A DNA stretch of 64,000 bases from Burkholderia sp. lig30. Its GTDB lineage: Bacteria; Pseudomonadota; Gammaproteobacteria; Burkholderiales; Burkholderiaceae. Below the pieces are notes generated by a model. That model searched no databases. It worked only from the letters and a program-made list of their open reading frames with translations, and was not told the origin of the DNA. Below are positions 24,447 through 33,692 of the stretch, piece by piece. The translations under genes were made by a program, and so were the position numbers. Within the stretch, counting starts at the first letter, position 1, and every line of letters begins with the position of its first letter. The stretch covers positions 178,368 through 242,367 of the forward strand of contig NZ_JGVW01000049.1 of assembly GCF_000687455.2 (NCBI RefSeq), in the 5' to 3' direction.

Positions 24447-25652
24447 TCAGTTCGCGCGATCCGCCCTGGCCGGCGCGAACGCGCACATCGCGAGCGGCAT
24501 GACGACCAGCGCCGCGCCGCAGAAGAACGTGGTCGGCGCACCGAACCGCTGCCACAGCCACCCGGCGATCGCGCTCGCGAGCAGCATCGCGATCCCGCTC
24601 GCCAGGTTGAACACGCCGAACGCGGTGCCGCGCAGCGCCGCCGGCGCGGTGTCGGCGACCATCGCCGCGAGAATGCCCTGCGTGAAGCCCATGTGCAGCC
24701 CCCACACCGCGACCCCGGCGAACACCGCGATCTTGCCGGCACTCGATCCGAGCAGCAGGTCGGCGGCGAACAGCAGCGCCATGCCGATCGCGAGCAGCGC
24801 GCGCCGGTCGACACGGTCCGACACGATCCCGACCGGATACGCGGACAGCGCATAAGTCAGGCTCATCACGACCATCACCGCCGGAATCCACGCGAGATCC
24901 ATCCCGGTCTGCTGCGCCCGCAGCACGAGGAACGCCTCGCTGAAGCGCGCGAGCGTAAACATCGCGCCGATCACCACGACGAACCAGTAGCGCCCGGAAA
25001 ACGCGCGCAGCGCGTCCCAGTGCAGCGGCGAGCGGAACGTGCGTCCCGCGCGCGGGACCTCGGGCTCGCGCACGCCGAACAGGATCACCGCGAGCGTCGC
25101 GAACGCGGGGATCACCGCGAACCACAGCACCGCGCGGATGTGATCCGCGAACGCGAGCATCAGCACGACCGCGGCGAGCGGGCCGCCGACCGCGCCGATG
25201 GTGTCCATCGACTGCCGCAGGCCGAAGCACGCGCCGTGGATCTCGGGCGGGGCGACATCGGCGACGAGCGCGTCGCGCGGCGCGCCGCGGATGCCCTTGC
25301 CGACCCGGTCGATGAGCCGCGCGGCGATCACGACGCCCGCCACGTTCGCGAGCGGAAAGAGCGGCTTGGTGAGCGCCGCGAGCCCGTAGCCGACGAGCAG
25401 CAGGGCCTTGCGGCGGCCGAGCCAGTCGCTGATCGCGCCGGAGAAGATCTTGACGATCAGCGCGGTCGCCTCGGCCGCGCCTTCGAGCACGCCGAGCGCG
25501 GCGACGCTCATGCCCATCGTCGACACGAGATAGATTGGCAGCAGCGCATGCACGAGCTCCGACGACAGGTCCATCAACAGGCTGACGAAACCCAGCGCCC
25601 ACACCGTGCGGGGGATCGCGGGACGGGGGGACACTGCGCTGCGCGTATTCAT
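24447..25652 (-). CDS. MFS transporter
   Basis: 401 residues with twelve predicted helices. The MFS motif A appears as GAISDWLGRRKALL between helices 2 and 3 and in weaker form as GIVSDRVDRRALLA in the second half; the first half also has RLIDRVGKGIRGAPRDALVAD, typical of a subfamily of uncharacterised drug/metabolite exporters. ATG 25652 is chosen over 25676 because it follows AGGGAAA and gives the normal short N-terminus. It is convergent with the glycine-zipper gene and divergent from the Gly-rich secreted protein. Substrate unknown. Confidence 0.85.
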   Translation of the reverse strand: MNTRSAVSPRPAIPRTVWALGFVSLLMDLSSELVHALLPIYLVSTMGMSVAALGVLEGAAEATALIVKIFSGAISDWLGRRKALLLVGYGLAALTKPLFPLANVAGVVIAARLIDRVGKGIRGAPRDALVADVAPPEIHGACFGLRQSMDTIGAVGGPLAAVVLMLAFADHIRAVLWFAVIPAFATLAVILFGVREPEVPRAGRTFRSPLHWDALRAFSGRYWFVVVIGAMFTLARFSEAFLVLRAQQTGMDLAWIPAVMVVMSLTYALSAYPVGIVSDRVDRRALLAIGMALLFAADLLLGSSAGKIAVFAGVAVWGLHMGFTQGILAAMVADTAPAALRGTAFGVFNLASGIAMLLASAIAGWLWQRFGAPTTFFCGAALVVMPLAMCAFAPARADRAN

Positions 25653-25767
25653 CCGGTTTCCCTGTGTGCGCCGCACGGCGCGTTACGATTATTTACAAGC
25701 CCGGCCGGACGCGTGCGCCGGGCATTCGTACAATTGGACCACCTTAACGTACTTGAAGGAGCTCGAC

Positions 25768-26127
25768 ATGACAACGCAGCGCATCCTTTCCACCGTCGCG
25801 GCGGCCCTCCTCGCGCTCGGCGCGGTTTCGGCACAGGCAGCGGCAGGCGGCAACGGCAACGGCAACGGCGGCGGCCATGGCGGTGGCGGAGCGGGTGGTG
25901 CGGGCGGCGGGATGTCGGGGGGCCACGCGAACAGCGCGGCCGCGAGCAATTCGAACGGCCTGCGGTCCGCCGACCGCGACAAGGGGCTGACTCGCGCGGC
26001 CGATCGTTCGGACACGATCGCCGATCGCGCCGGCGCGCAGCCGGGCCACGACCATTCGTTCACCGGCCACGGCCACTCGCACGTCACGCATCATATGAAA
26101 CACCGCGGGTTCGGCCACGCGCTGTAA
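25768..26127 (+). CDS. Gly/His-rich secreted protein
   Basis: 119 residues, ATG 25768 with AAGGAG upstream. A signal peptide (MTTQRILSTVAAALLALGAVSAQA) precedes a low-complexity Gly/Asn/His stretch (GGNGNGNGGGHGGGGAGG), a segment LRSADRDKGLTRAADRSD, and a His-rich end (HDHSFTGHGHSHVTHHMKH). The end could bind metal. It is divergent from the MFS gene. No family recognised. Confidence 0.75.
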   Translation: MTTQRILSTVAAALLALGAVSAQAAAGGNGNGNGGGHGGGGAGGAGGGMSGGHANSAAASNSNGLRSADRDKGLTRAADRSDTIADRAGAQPGHDHSFTGHGHSHVTHHMKHRGFGHAL

Positions 26128-26202
26128 ACAGCAGCGTGGCCGGCGGGGCGGCCGCTGCGCCGGGCGGCGCAGCGTGAGGCGGAGGCGGGCGCGATCGCCC
26201 GC

Positions 26203-29200
26203 TTACCCCTTCAGTGCCTGCGCGAACACGTCGTCGACGCTGCGCGCCCGCACGAACCGCGCGGGATTGTCGCCGTCGGCGAGCGCGCGGAAATGCGCTT
26301 CGCCGCATGCGATCTTCGCGCGTTCGTGCTCGCGCAGGTCGCCGTCGACGAGACTGCTCTTCGTCTCGACGACGAAGTACAGATGCACGTCGCCGTCCTG
26401 CTCGATCAGCACCGCCCAGTCCGGGTTGTAGCTGCCGAGCGGAGTCGGCACCCGGAACCATCCGGGCAGCTTCGCGTACAGCTTCACGTCGCCGTGCAGC
26501 TCGAGCGCGTCGGCAAACGCCCGTTCGGTGTCCGAATCGCACACCACTGCTTCGTGGATCGACTTGCGCGCGTCGGTGCGCAGGTTGCGCAGATAGCCCG
26601 TCAGCGTCTCGTGCCCGAGCGATTCGAGCGCGTACACGTGCCGGCCGCCGAGCTTCCGGTAGGCGATGCCGTCCACCAGCGCGAGCCGCTTGCAGCGGTT
26701 GATCGCGTCCGCCGCGAGCGCGATGAACTGCTGCGGATTGCGGCGGAAGTCGTCGAGCCGCCCGCTGTCGGCGAGGATCGTCGCGAGCGAGCGGCGCGTC
26801 AGTTGCGTGCGGTCCTGCAGCTCCGTGAGCAGATCGGGCAACAGCAGCTCACCTTCGTCGATCAGCACGGTGCCCGCGCCGGCCGTCTCGATCGCCTCGA
26901 CGCCCGACTTGCCGATGTCGATTTCCGCCTTGCGCCATTGCAGCCGCGCGCGCGCGACGTCCGGCGCGTCGCGCAGCGCGGCCGCGCAATCCTGCACCAG
27001 CTTCGCGTTGTCGAACTGCACGCGGTAGACGGTGCGGTGCTTGATGCGATCCCACAGCGCGCGGAAATCGTCGCCGAGATACACCGCCTTGCCGGACGCG
27101 TCGCGGCGCAGCGCGATCTCGCGGCGATCGTCCGCGTTGCGGACCTCGAAGCGGCCGCACAGCTTCCTCAGCGTCGCGACGATCGCCGGCCGCAGCGTCT
27201 CGAAGGCCTCCGGCAGCACGAGCGCGCCGCGCCGCAGCGCGTCCTTCAGCGCGTCGAGCACCTTGCCTTGCGCATCGATGTAGCCGTGCGCGCCCAGATG
27301 CGTCCACAGCACGCTCGACAGCTCGACGCCGAGCGCATGCGCGGGCCCGTCGCCTTCCTGCACCGCGAGCGCCGCGAACTGATGCTCCTCGACGATGCCG
27401 AAACGGATGCCGGTGTCGGCCTCGATCTCCTTCTGCAGGTTTTCCGCGAAGCTTTCGTAGCGTTCGGTCGCGATCACGGTGAGCATGTTGACGCCCGCAT
27501 CGCGCACCCGTTCGCCCTGCTGGTCGACGCACAGCCGCAGCCCGCGGCCGAGCGTCTGGCGGCGCTCGCGCTCGGTCTGGATGTCGCGCAGCGTGCAGAT
27601 CTGGAATACGTTCGGGTTGTCCCAGCCTTCCTTCAGCGCCGAGTGCGAGAAGATGAACTGCAGCGGCGTGTCGAACGACAGCAGCGCTTCCTTCTCGCGC
27701 ATGATGAGGCTGTAGGCGCGCTCGGCGTTCTCGCGGCTGCCGGCGCTGCTTTCGCTCGTGTCGGTCCAGCCGCCCTTGCGGTCGATCGAGAAATAGCCGT
27801 TGTGCGCGGCTTCGACCGCGCTCGCGAGATCGACGCCGTCGAACAGCGGCCGGTACGCCGGCACGCGCGCCGCACGCGCGTATTCCTCTTCGAAGATCCG
27901 CGCATACTCGCCCTTGACGGGCGTGCCGTGCGCGTCGTACTGCCGGTACTTGTCGACGGAATCGACGAAGAACAGCGACAGCACCTTCACGCCGCGCGCG
28001 CGCAGGCGCAGCGATTTGTCGAGATGCTCGCGGATCGTGCGGCGGATCATCTCGCGCTGCACGGCAAGCGTGTCGATGTCGCCGTGCGTCTCGCCGAGCG
28101 ACAGGAACGCCTCGCCGCCGGGAAAGCGCAGCTCGACGTATTCCGCGCCCTTCGCCGCGTTGATCTCGCCGATCCGCAGGCCGGCGTACAGCTCGCGCTT
28201 CGTCACCCGCGCAAGATCGTCGCCGTCGGCCACCGACACGGCCTGGCGCTTCACGCCCGCGGCGGTCGCGACGTCCAGTTCGACGCGCGCGGCGATCGCG
28301 CCTCGCCGGTTCGACACCGACACGAGCCGCACGTACGGCTTGTTGTGCGCGTCCTCGACGATCGCCGATGCGATCTCGATCTGCTTGACCAGCTTGCGCT
28401 CGTACGCGTCGACCGCGTCGAGCCGGTACACCATGTGATGCTTGTCGGCGTGCGTCGCCGAATAGCGCAGCGTGCACAGCGGCGCCATCGCCGCGAGCGC
28501 TTCCTTGCCGCGCCCCTCGAGGCCGCCGTCGACGCTCTGCGGCTCGTCGACGATCACGATCGGCCGGGTCGCGCGGATCAGGTCGATCGGCTTCTCGCCG
28601 CCGGTCTTCTCGCTGTCCTTGTAGAGGTTGTTGACGTCCTTCTTGTTGATCGCGGCGACCGTCACCACCATGATCTGGATCGTCGCGCTCGCCGCGAAGT
28701 TGCGGACCTGGCCGAGCTTCGCGGAGTCGTACAGGAAGTAGTCGAACGGCACGCCCGCGTACAGCCCGCGGAAATGCTCGTCGGTGATCATGAGCGTCTT
28801 GTACACGCCTTCCTTGATCGCGACCGACGGCACGACGATCACGAATTTCGTGAAGCCGTAGCGGCGGTTCAGCTCGAAGACCGTGCGCAGGTAGACATAG
28901 GTCTTGCCCGTGCCGGTCTCCATCTCGACCGTGAAGTCGTGCGACAGCGGCGTGCCGGACGGCGGCAGGCCGCCGCGCAGCTGCACGTCGGCGAGGTTGC
29001 GCGCGAGCGCGTCGGGCGTCAGCGACAGCCGGTTGCCGATGCCCAGCTCCGACGCGCCGATGCCGAGCGTCCACTGCGGGTTCGCCGGATCGGCGGGCGC
29101 GCCGGGGGCGATCACGCTGAATTCGCCCTGGCACGCCTCCTGTCCGCGAAACAGGTCGCAGACGGCTTCGATCGCCTCGTGCTGGTAGTCGAGATCCGCT

Positions 29201-29217
29201 TCGAAATGCAGCCGCAT
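26203..29217 (-). CDS. res: type III restriction endonuclease subunit Res
   Basis: ATP-dependent translocase and nuclease that cuts DNA together with the Mod subunit. 1004 residues. A superfamily 2 helicase core has Walker A ETGTGKTYVYLRT near residue 97, DEPQS (the DEAD-box position) near 218, SATHADKHH, and the C-terminal helicase motifs SHSALKEGWDNPN and RRQTLGRGLRL. The PD-(D/E)xK nuclease is at the C-terminus: NPDWAVLIEQ then VVETKSSL near residue 925. It follows mod in the same direction with an 85-base gap. No frame break is visible, so the system looks active. Confidence 0.95.
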   Translation of the reverse strand: MRLHFEADLDYQHEAIEAVCDLFRGQEACQGEFSVIAPGAPADPANPQWTLGIGASELGIGNRLSLTPDALARNLADVQLRGGLPPSGTPLSHDFTVEMETGTGKTYVYLRTVFELNRRYGFTKFVIVVPSVAIKEGVYKTLMITDEHFRGLYAGVPFDYFLYDSAKLGQVRNFAASATIQIMVVTVAAINKKDVNNLYKDSEKTGGEKPIDLIRATRPIVIVDEPQSVDGGLEGRGKEALAAMAPLCTLRYSATHADKHHMVYRLDAVDAYERKLVKQIEIASAIVEDAHNKPYVRLVSVSNRRGAIAARVELDVATAAGVKRQAVSVADGDDLARVTKRELYAGLRIGEINAAKGAEYVELRFPGGEAFLSLGETHGDIDTLAVQREMIRRTIREHLDKSLRLRARGVKVLSLFFVDSVDKYRQYDAHGTPVKGEYARIFEEEYARAARVPAYRPLFDGVDLASAVEAAHNGYFSIDRKGGWTDTSESSAGSRENAERAYSLIMREKEALLSFDTPLQFIFSHSALKEGWDNPNVFQICTLRDIQTERERRQTLGRGLRLCVDQQGERVRDAGVNMLTVIATERYESFAENLQKEIEADTGIRFGIVEEHQFAALAVQEGDGPAHALGVELSSVLWTHLGAHGYIDAQGKVLDALKDALRRGALVLPEAFETLRPAIVATLRKLCGRFEVRNADDRREIALRRDASGKAVYLGDDFRALWDRIKHRTVYRVQFDNAKLVQDCAAALRDAPDVARARLQWRKAEIDIGKSGVEAIETAGAGTVLIDEGELLLPDLLTELQDRTQLTRRSLATILADSGRLDDFRRNPQQFIALAADAINRCKRLALVDGIAYRKLGGRHVYALESLGHETLTGYLRNLRTDARKSIHEAVVCDSDTERAFADALELHGDVKLYAKLPGWFRVPTPLGSYNPDWAVLIEQDGDVHLYFVVETKSSLVDGDLREHERAKIACGEAHFRALADGDNPARFVRARSVDDVFAQALKG

Positions 29218-29302
29218 CGTCAGCGCCCTCCGTGCGCGCGTCGCGCTTCAACGCTCGCCGCGCACACCCGCGCCGGCGTCATGCAGGTCGTGTCGTGCCG
29301 CA

Positions 29303-31309
29303 TCAGAGACTCCGCACGCGCTTCACGCCATGCTGCTCGAGCAGCGCGGCGAGATTGAGCTTGGCGACGTCGTCGACGAAGCCGCTGTCGCGGAACAGGC
29401 ACGTCACGTCGCGTGTCGCGCCGATCGTGTCGAGCAGCGCGACGATGCCGTCGGCGAGCGGCTCGGCGTCGTCGCGCGCGATGCGCGCGTCGAAGCACGC
29501 GACGATCGCGGTGCCGATCGTGTGCACCGTCTTGCCGGCGACCGTGTGATGCGCGATCGGCGTGCACAGGTCGAGGCCGAGCTTGAGCACCAGCTCGACC
29601 AGCAGATCCTCGTCGGTGCGGCCGGTCTTGATGTGCTCGATCGACGCGAACAGCGCGTGATCGAGATCGTCGCGCCGCGGGTCCCATTCGATCACGTTGG
29701 TCGAATCGAGCCGGAACGCACGAAAACCGAGGTCGCCGCTGCTTTCCGGATAGTCGCGCGCGATCTGCTGCGCGGCGCGCCGCAGGCGCTCCTTGGTCAG
29801 CTCGGCGAGCGTCAGCGGCTTTTTCAGCTTGCGGCAGAACTCGGCCGCCGCGTGCTGCGCCTTGTCGGTGCGGTCGAGCGGCTCGGGCAGCTGCACGAGC
29901 ACGTAGCGGCGGTGGCCACCGTCGGCCGCGTTGAGCGCCATCACCGCGTGGCCGGTCGAGCCGGAGCCGGCGAAGCAGTCGAGCACGATGTCGTCGCCGC
30001 TCGTGCACCAGCCGATCACCGATGCGGCGAAGTCGACCGGCTTCGGCTGCTCGAACGGCACGCCGAGCGCCTTCAGCAGCGCATCGTCCGAGCCGCCGAA
30101 CGGCAGCACCGACGGCACGTTCTCGTACATGTTCTCGTCGAGGTAATAGATCCGCTGCGGCTGCGTGCGCTCGTCCTGCCCGAACTCGATCAGGCCGCGT
30201 TCGAGCAGCGACTGCATCGTCGCGGGCGGATTGCGCCAGCCGCGCTCCGGCACCGGGCAGGGGCGCTTGGTGACCGGATGGACCAGCGGGATGAAGTAGT
30301 CGTCCGGCGCCTTCTTCTTGTTCGGCCACGCCATCGACACCAGCCTGTAGACGCGCCCGTCGGCCGACAGGCGGTCGTACATCGCCTCGCCGCCGGACAG
30401 CGTCGTCTGCGCCCTGATCCACGCGCGATACGCCTGCGCCGCCTCGTCGCGCGTCGCGCTGCGGCGCAGCGCGTCCTGCGCGGCGTCGAGCATGCGCTGC
30501 GCGTTGCGCTTGGGCCGCCTCAACGGCGCGCGCTCGAGCAGCGTCTCGGCGTTGCGCGCGAACAGCACCAGCGACTCGTGCTGGTACGCGACGCCGCGCG
30601 CGTCGCCCTTCGGATTGCGCTTGTCCCACACCGCGACGCCGAGCTCGTTCTCCTCGCCGAAGATCTCGCGCAGCACCAGCACGAGCGCATGCACCTCGTG
30701 CTCGTCGATGTGCACCGCGATCAGGCCCTCGTCGGACAACAGCGCGTGCGCGAGCTTCAGGCGCGGGTAGATCATGTTCAGCCAGTCGGTATGGAACCGG
30801 CCGCTCGCCTCGGTATTGGTGCTGCGCTTGATGCCGTCGTCGGCCTGTCCGGTGATCGACAGGTAATGACCGATGCTGTCGCTGAAATCGTCCGGATAGA
30901 CGAAATCGCTGCCGGTGTTGTACGGCGGATCGATGTAGACCAGCTTGACCTTGCCCGCGTAGCTCTTGTGCAGCAGCTTCATCACGTCGAGGTTGTCGCC
31001 CTCGATCACGAGGTGGCGGGTGTCGTCCCACGCGACGCTGTCGGCCGGGCAGGGCCGCAGCGTGCCGGTCGTCGGCGTGAGTGCCGCCTGCCGCGCGCGG
31101 CGCTTGCCGTGCCAGTGAAAGCCGTATTTTTCGTCCGCGTCGCCGACCGCGCGGTCGCCGACCAGGGCCTTCAGCGCATCCACGTCGACCGACACGCCAT
31201 CCGGCCCCTCGGTCACGAGTTCAGGGAACAGCGCCTTCAGGCGCGCGACGTTGTCGGCGGTGAAATCCGTCGAGCACGCCTGCGGGCTCGCCGCATCGAG
31301 TTTCTGCAT
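29303..31309 (-). CDS. mod: type III DNA-methyltransferase subunit Mod
   Basis: Adenine-N6 methyltransferase and target-recognition subunit of a type III system. 668 residues from ATG 31309 (MQKLDAASPQACSTDF). Motif IV DPPYNTGSDFVYPDDF (near 126) precedes motif I FAGSGSTGHAVMAL (near 445), the beta-class order typical of Mod; the stretch between is the specificity region. I chose ATG 31309 over the frame's first start at 31429, whose leader is Arg/Pro-rich. No simple-sequence repeat tract for phase variation is seen. It is divergent from the response-regulator gene. Confidence 0.95.
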   Translation of the reverse strand: MQKLDAASPQACSTDFTADNVARLKALFPELVTEGPDGVSVDVDALKALVGDRAVGDADEKYGFHWHGKRRARQAALTPTTGTLRPCPADSVAWDDTRHLVIEGDNLDVMKLLHKSYAGKVKLVYIDPPYNTGSDFVYPDDFSDSIGHYLSITGQADDGIKRSTNTEASGRFHTDWLNMIYPRLKLAHALLSDEGLIAVHIDEHEVHALVLVLREIFGEENELGVAVWDKRNPKGDARGVAYQHESLVLFARNAETLLERAPLRRPKRNAQRMLDAAQDALRRSATRDEAAQAYRAWIRAQTTLSGGEAMYDRLSADGRVYRLVSMAWPNKKKAPDDYFIPLVHPVTKRPCPVPERGWRNPPATMQSLLERGLIEFGQDERTQPQRIYYLDENMYENVPSVLPFGGSDDALLKALGVPFEQPKPVDFAASVIGWCTSGDDIVLDCFAGSGSTGHAVMALNAADGGHRRYVLVQLPEPLDRTDKAQHAAAEFCRKLKKPLTLAELTKERLRRAAQQIARDYPESSGDLGFRAFRLDSTNVIEWDPRRDDLDHALFASIEHIKTGRTDEDLLVELVLKLGLDLCTPIAHHTVAGKTVHTIGTAIVACFDARIARDDAEPLADGIVALLDTIGATRDVTCLFRDSGFVDDVAKLNLAALLEQHGVKRVRSL

Positions 31310-31977
31310 CGTCCTTTTCCATCCTGTGCCCGGCCGCGCGGGGCCGGAATTCGGCCGCCGTCGCAGCCCCGGCGGCCAAAGCCGCCCGGGCGAAGCCGAA
31401 ACGCTATCGATACGGTCGGCGCAGGTCAAGCGGTTGGCGCGGCAAAAGGACCGAATTGCCCGTTCGCGCGGGCGGTGACGGACGGAATTTGCAGGCGCTC
31501 ACCGGTTGTGCGCCTGCCGCAAAAAAAGGGGCACGGTCGACGCGAGGCCTGACCGTTGGCGAGGCGCTGCCGCTATATTCATGCGGCGATGCCGGGCGCA
31601 TCGTCGAAACCCGTATTGAGATATGAAACCTTCCGTCACCTTTCGCGGGATGCGGAAATTCTCAACGGTTTTCCAGAAAACGGCGTCAGACCCGATGTGC
31701 GGTATCGGTGGCGCAAGACCGTATGGCGTGCGCTCGGAAAATGGCCGTCGGCGTCGCCAGGATACGGCGCGGCGGGCAGGCGCGGGGCGCGACCGCGACT
31801 GTTTCGAATCGAGCCGGTGAAGCGATTCGCACTATGCGCGTCCGGATTCTTCCGTCTCCGGTATTTAACATTTCACGACCGCATTGGCGTTTTTACTTGG
31901 TTGTCCGATTTACTTTATTGGTGAATGAGATAGGCTGCGTTTTCCGCTGTCTGATCGACACATCATATAAATGGGAC
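31310..31977. other. 668-bp divergent intergenic region, AT-rich on the right
   Basis: Between mod (minus) and the response regulator (plus). The left part holds an 8-bp inverted repeat, GCAGGCGC (31491-31498) and GCGCCTGC (31510-31517). From about 31820 the DNA becomes clearly richer in A+T than its surroundings (for example around 31861-31931), as expected for a regulated promoter or transferred DNA. An open frame runs from 31708 into the regulator gene but has no domain upstream of ATG 31978. No gene is called. Confidence 0.55.
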
Positions 31978-32622
31978 ATGAACGCGATAACCATTGCAAT
32001 TGCGGATGACCATCCTGTCGTATTGGAATTGCTCCGCAGCCTGCCGCAGTGGAGCCCGACGTTTCGCGTCGTGCACGTTTGCGATCGCGGCACGGCGTTG
32101 ATCGATGCGCTGACCGTGTCGCCGACCGACATCGTCGTCAGCGATTTTTCGATGAGTCGCGGCGACAGGCCGCTCGACGGGTTCATGCTGCTGCGCAAGC
32201 TGCGCGAAGTCGTGCCGCACGCAAGGCGTGTGCTGTTCACCGCGCAATCGAATCCGAGCGTGTTCGCGGCCGCGACGAGGCTCGGCGTGAGCGCGATCGT
32301 CAGCAAGGAGGACGCCGCCGTGGAGGTGGTGCGCGCGTGCCGCCATCTCTGCTCGGGCGGCACCCGTTACTTCTCGCCGACGATCCGCGCGATCGTCGAG
32401 CAGGGCGGGGCGCTGCCGCACAGCGTGCCGCCGAAGCTCACGCAAAAGGAGCTGGACGTCGTGCGCCTGTTCGTGTCAGGTCATTCGCTCGTCAGCATCG
32501 CGAAGCAGCTCGGCCGCTCGGTCAGCACCGTTTCGACGCAGAAGCACACGGCGATGCACAAGCTGCAGGCCGATGCGAACATCCATCTGGTCCGCTATGC
32601 GTACGAGAACGGGCTGATTTGA
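31978..32622 (+). CDS. orphan LuxR/NarL-type response regulator
   Basis: 214 residues from ATG 31978 (MNAITIAIADDHPVV). The receiver has the acidic pair in IADDHP, the phosphorylation Asp in DIVVSDFSMSRGD, Thr in LFTAQS and Lys in VSKEDA. The C-terminal LuxR helix-turn-helix is PPKLTQKELDVVRLFVSGHSL through KQLGRSVSTVSTQKHTAMHKL. The layout is that of BvgA/EvgA/RcsB regulators. No histidine kinase is in the window. It converges on the adhesin gene with only 14 bases between stops; control of the fimbrial or microcin-like genes is plausible but not shown. Confidence 0.88.
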   Translation: MNAITIAIADDHPVVLELLRSLPQWSPTFRVVHVCDRGTALIDALTVSPTDIVVSDFSMSRGDRPLDGFMLLRKLREVVPHARRVLFTAQSNPSVFAAATRLGVSAIVSKEDAAVEVVRACRHLCSGGTRYFSPTIRAIVEQGGALPHSVPPKLTQKELDVVRLFVSGHSLVSIAKQLGRSVSTVSTQKHTAMHKLQADANIHLVRYAYENGLI

Positions 32623-32636
32623 CGGCGCGGCACACC

Positions 32637-33668
32637 TTATCGGTAGATGATCGTAAACGTGGCCGTGCCGTTGGCGGTGCCGGGTTTGGCGGTTGCGGCC
32701 GCCTGGTAATAGCGGGCCGACAGCGGTACCGAGAAGTTCGGCGACCTGGCCTGCGACGACGGAGAATCGGCGATCTGCCACGGCGTACCGAGCTGCGCCG
32801 GCTGGCCGTCGCTCTTGAGCAGCTGAATCCCGACGCCCGTCGCCTTGCTTCCGGACGACAGCGCCAGCACGCCGTTCGCCGCGTCGAGCGCATTGCCCTC
32901 GAGCATCATGTTGACGACGAAGTCGCCGGCGACGCCGGAGTCGCATTGAATCCCGACCGCGAAATCCTTCGACGGCGACGTCGAGCCGACCCCGGTACCG
33001 ATCCCGCCCGCCTTGCCTAGCGTGTGCGTGCCGAGCTCGACCTGGAGCGCAGGGGTCGTCGTCGTGCAGGTCGTCTTCTGGAACGAGACGTTCTCGAAGC
33101 CGTACAACAAGTAGCGCGCGCTATCGGACTGTTCGTTCGGCGCGGAGATCATCCCGGCCAGCACCGACCTCAGCGGGAGATTCGTCGGCGTGGACGGCGT
33201 CTCGCCGATTTTCACCAGCTCGACGTCGATCGTCGCCGTCACGGGTACCGGGCCGGTCCGCGGGATCTTCGTGCCCGTCGGAATCGCCGCTTCCCCGTGT
33301 CCGCGATTGCCGTTGTAGGTCATGTACAGCGCGATCCCGTTGGCGATGAGCTTCGGATCGTCCCTGTAGCGGTAGAACATTGCATCCATGTCGCCCGACA
33401 GGGGCAGCACCTGCCAGCACCTCGCGGAAATCTGGATCCCGCTCTGCTTCCACAGCACCGTGTTGACCGGCGCGTCCCACGCGATTTTCAGATTGGCGGG
33501 CAACGTTGCCAGTCTCGCATTGGACGTGCTCTCGCACTTCGCCAGCGCGGCGGCCTGCGCGGCACCGATGCCGGCCGCGCCGAGCAGCAGCGTGGCCGCA
33601 GCCGTTCGCAGCAGCATCGTGCCGCGCCCGCTTCGGGCCCGCTTCATCTTCATCGTGTTGCGTTTCAT
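32637..33668 (-). CDS. fimbrial tip adhesin / minor pilin
   Basis: 343 residues, twice the pilin length, as for two-domain tip adhesins. It has a signal peptide (TAAATLLLGAAGIGAAQA) after a basic start, an N-terminal receptor-like region with a Cys pair (AKCESTS, ISARCWQVL), and a C-terminal pilin domain with CTTTT, GIQCDSG, GVGIQLLKSDG and the donor-strand end GTATFTIIYR. It is the last gene of the pilin-chaperone-usher-adhesin operon, 24 bases after the usher. The receptor is unknown. Confidence 0.85.
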   Translation of the reverse strand: MKRNTMKMKRARSGRGTMLLRTAAATLLLGAAGIGAAQAAALAKCESTSNARLATLPANLKIAWDAPVNTVLWKQSGIQISARCWQVLPLSGDMDAMFYRYRDDPKLIANGIALYMTYNGNRGHGEAAIPTGTKIPRTGPVPVTATIDVELVKIGETPSTPTNLPLRSVLAGMISAPNEQSDSARYLLYGFENVSFQKTTCTTTTPALQVELGTHTLGKAGGIGTGVGSTSPSKDFAVGIQCDSGVAGDFVVNMMLEGNALDAANGVLALSSGSKATGVGIQLLKSDGQPAQLGTPWQIADSPSSQARSPNFSVPLSARYYQAAATAKPGTANGTATFTIIYR

Positions 33669-33692
33669 CGAAATTCCTCCTGCCGTCCTTCG

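Noticed and set aside
26293..29358. A 1021-codon plus-strand frame over res
   Set aside because: Antisense shadow of the restriction gene; no motifs, composition typical of antisense frames.
29303..31309. Phase-variable mod through simple-sequence repeats
   Set aside because: I looked for tandem repeats in and before mod and saw none.
31491..31517. Hairpin followed by a run of A, looking like a terminator
   Set aside because: The A/T run is on the wrong side for either strand, and neither neighbour ends there; it is kept only as an inverted repeat in a promoter region.
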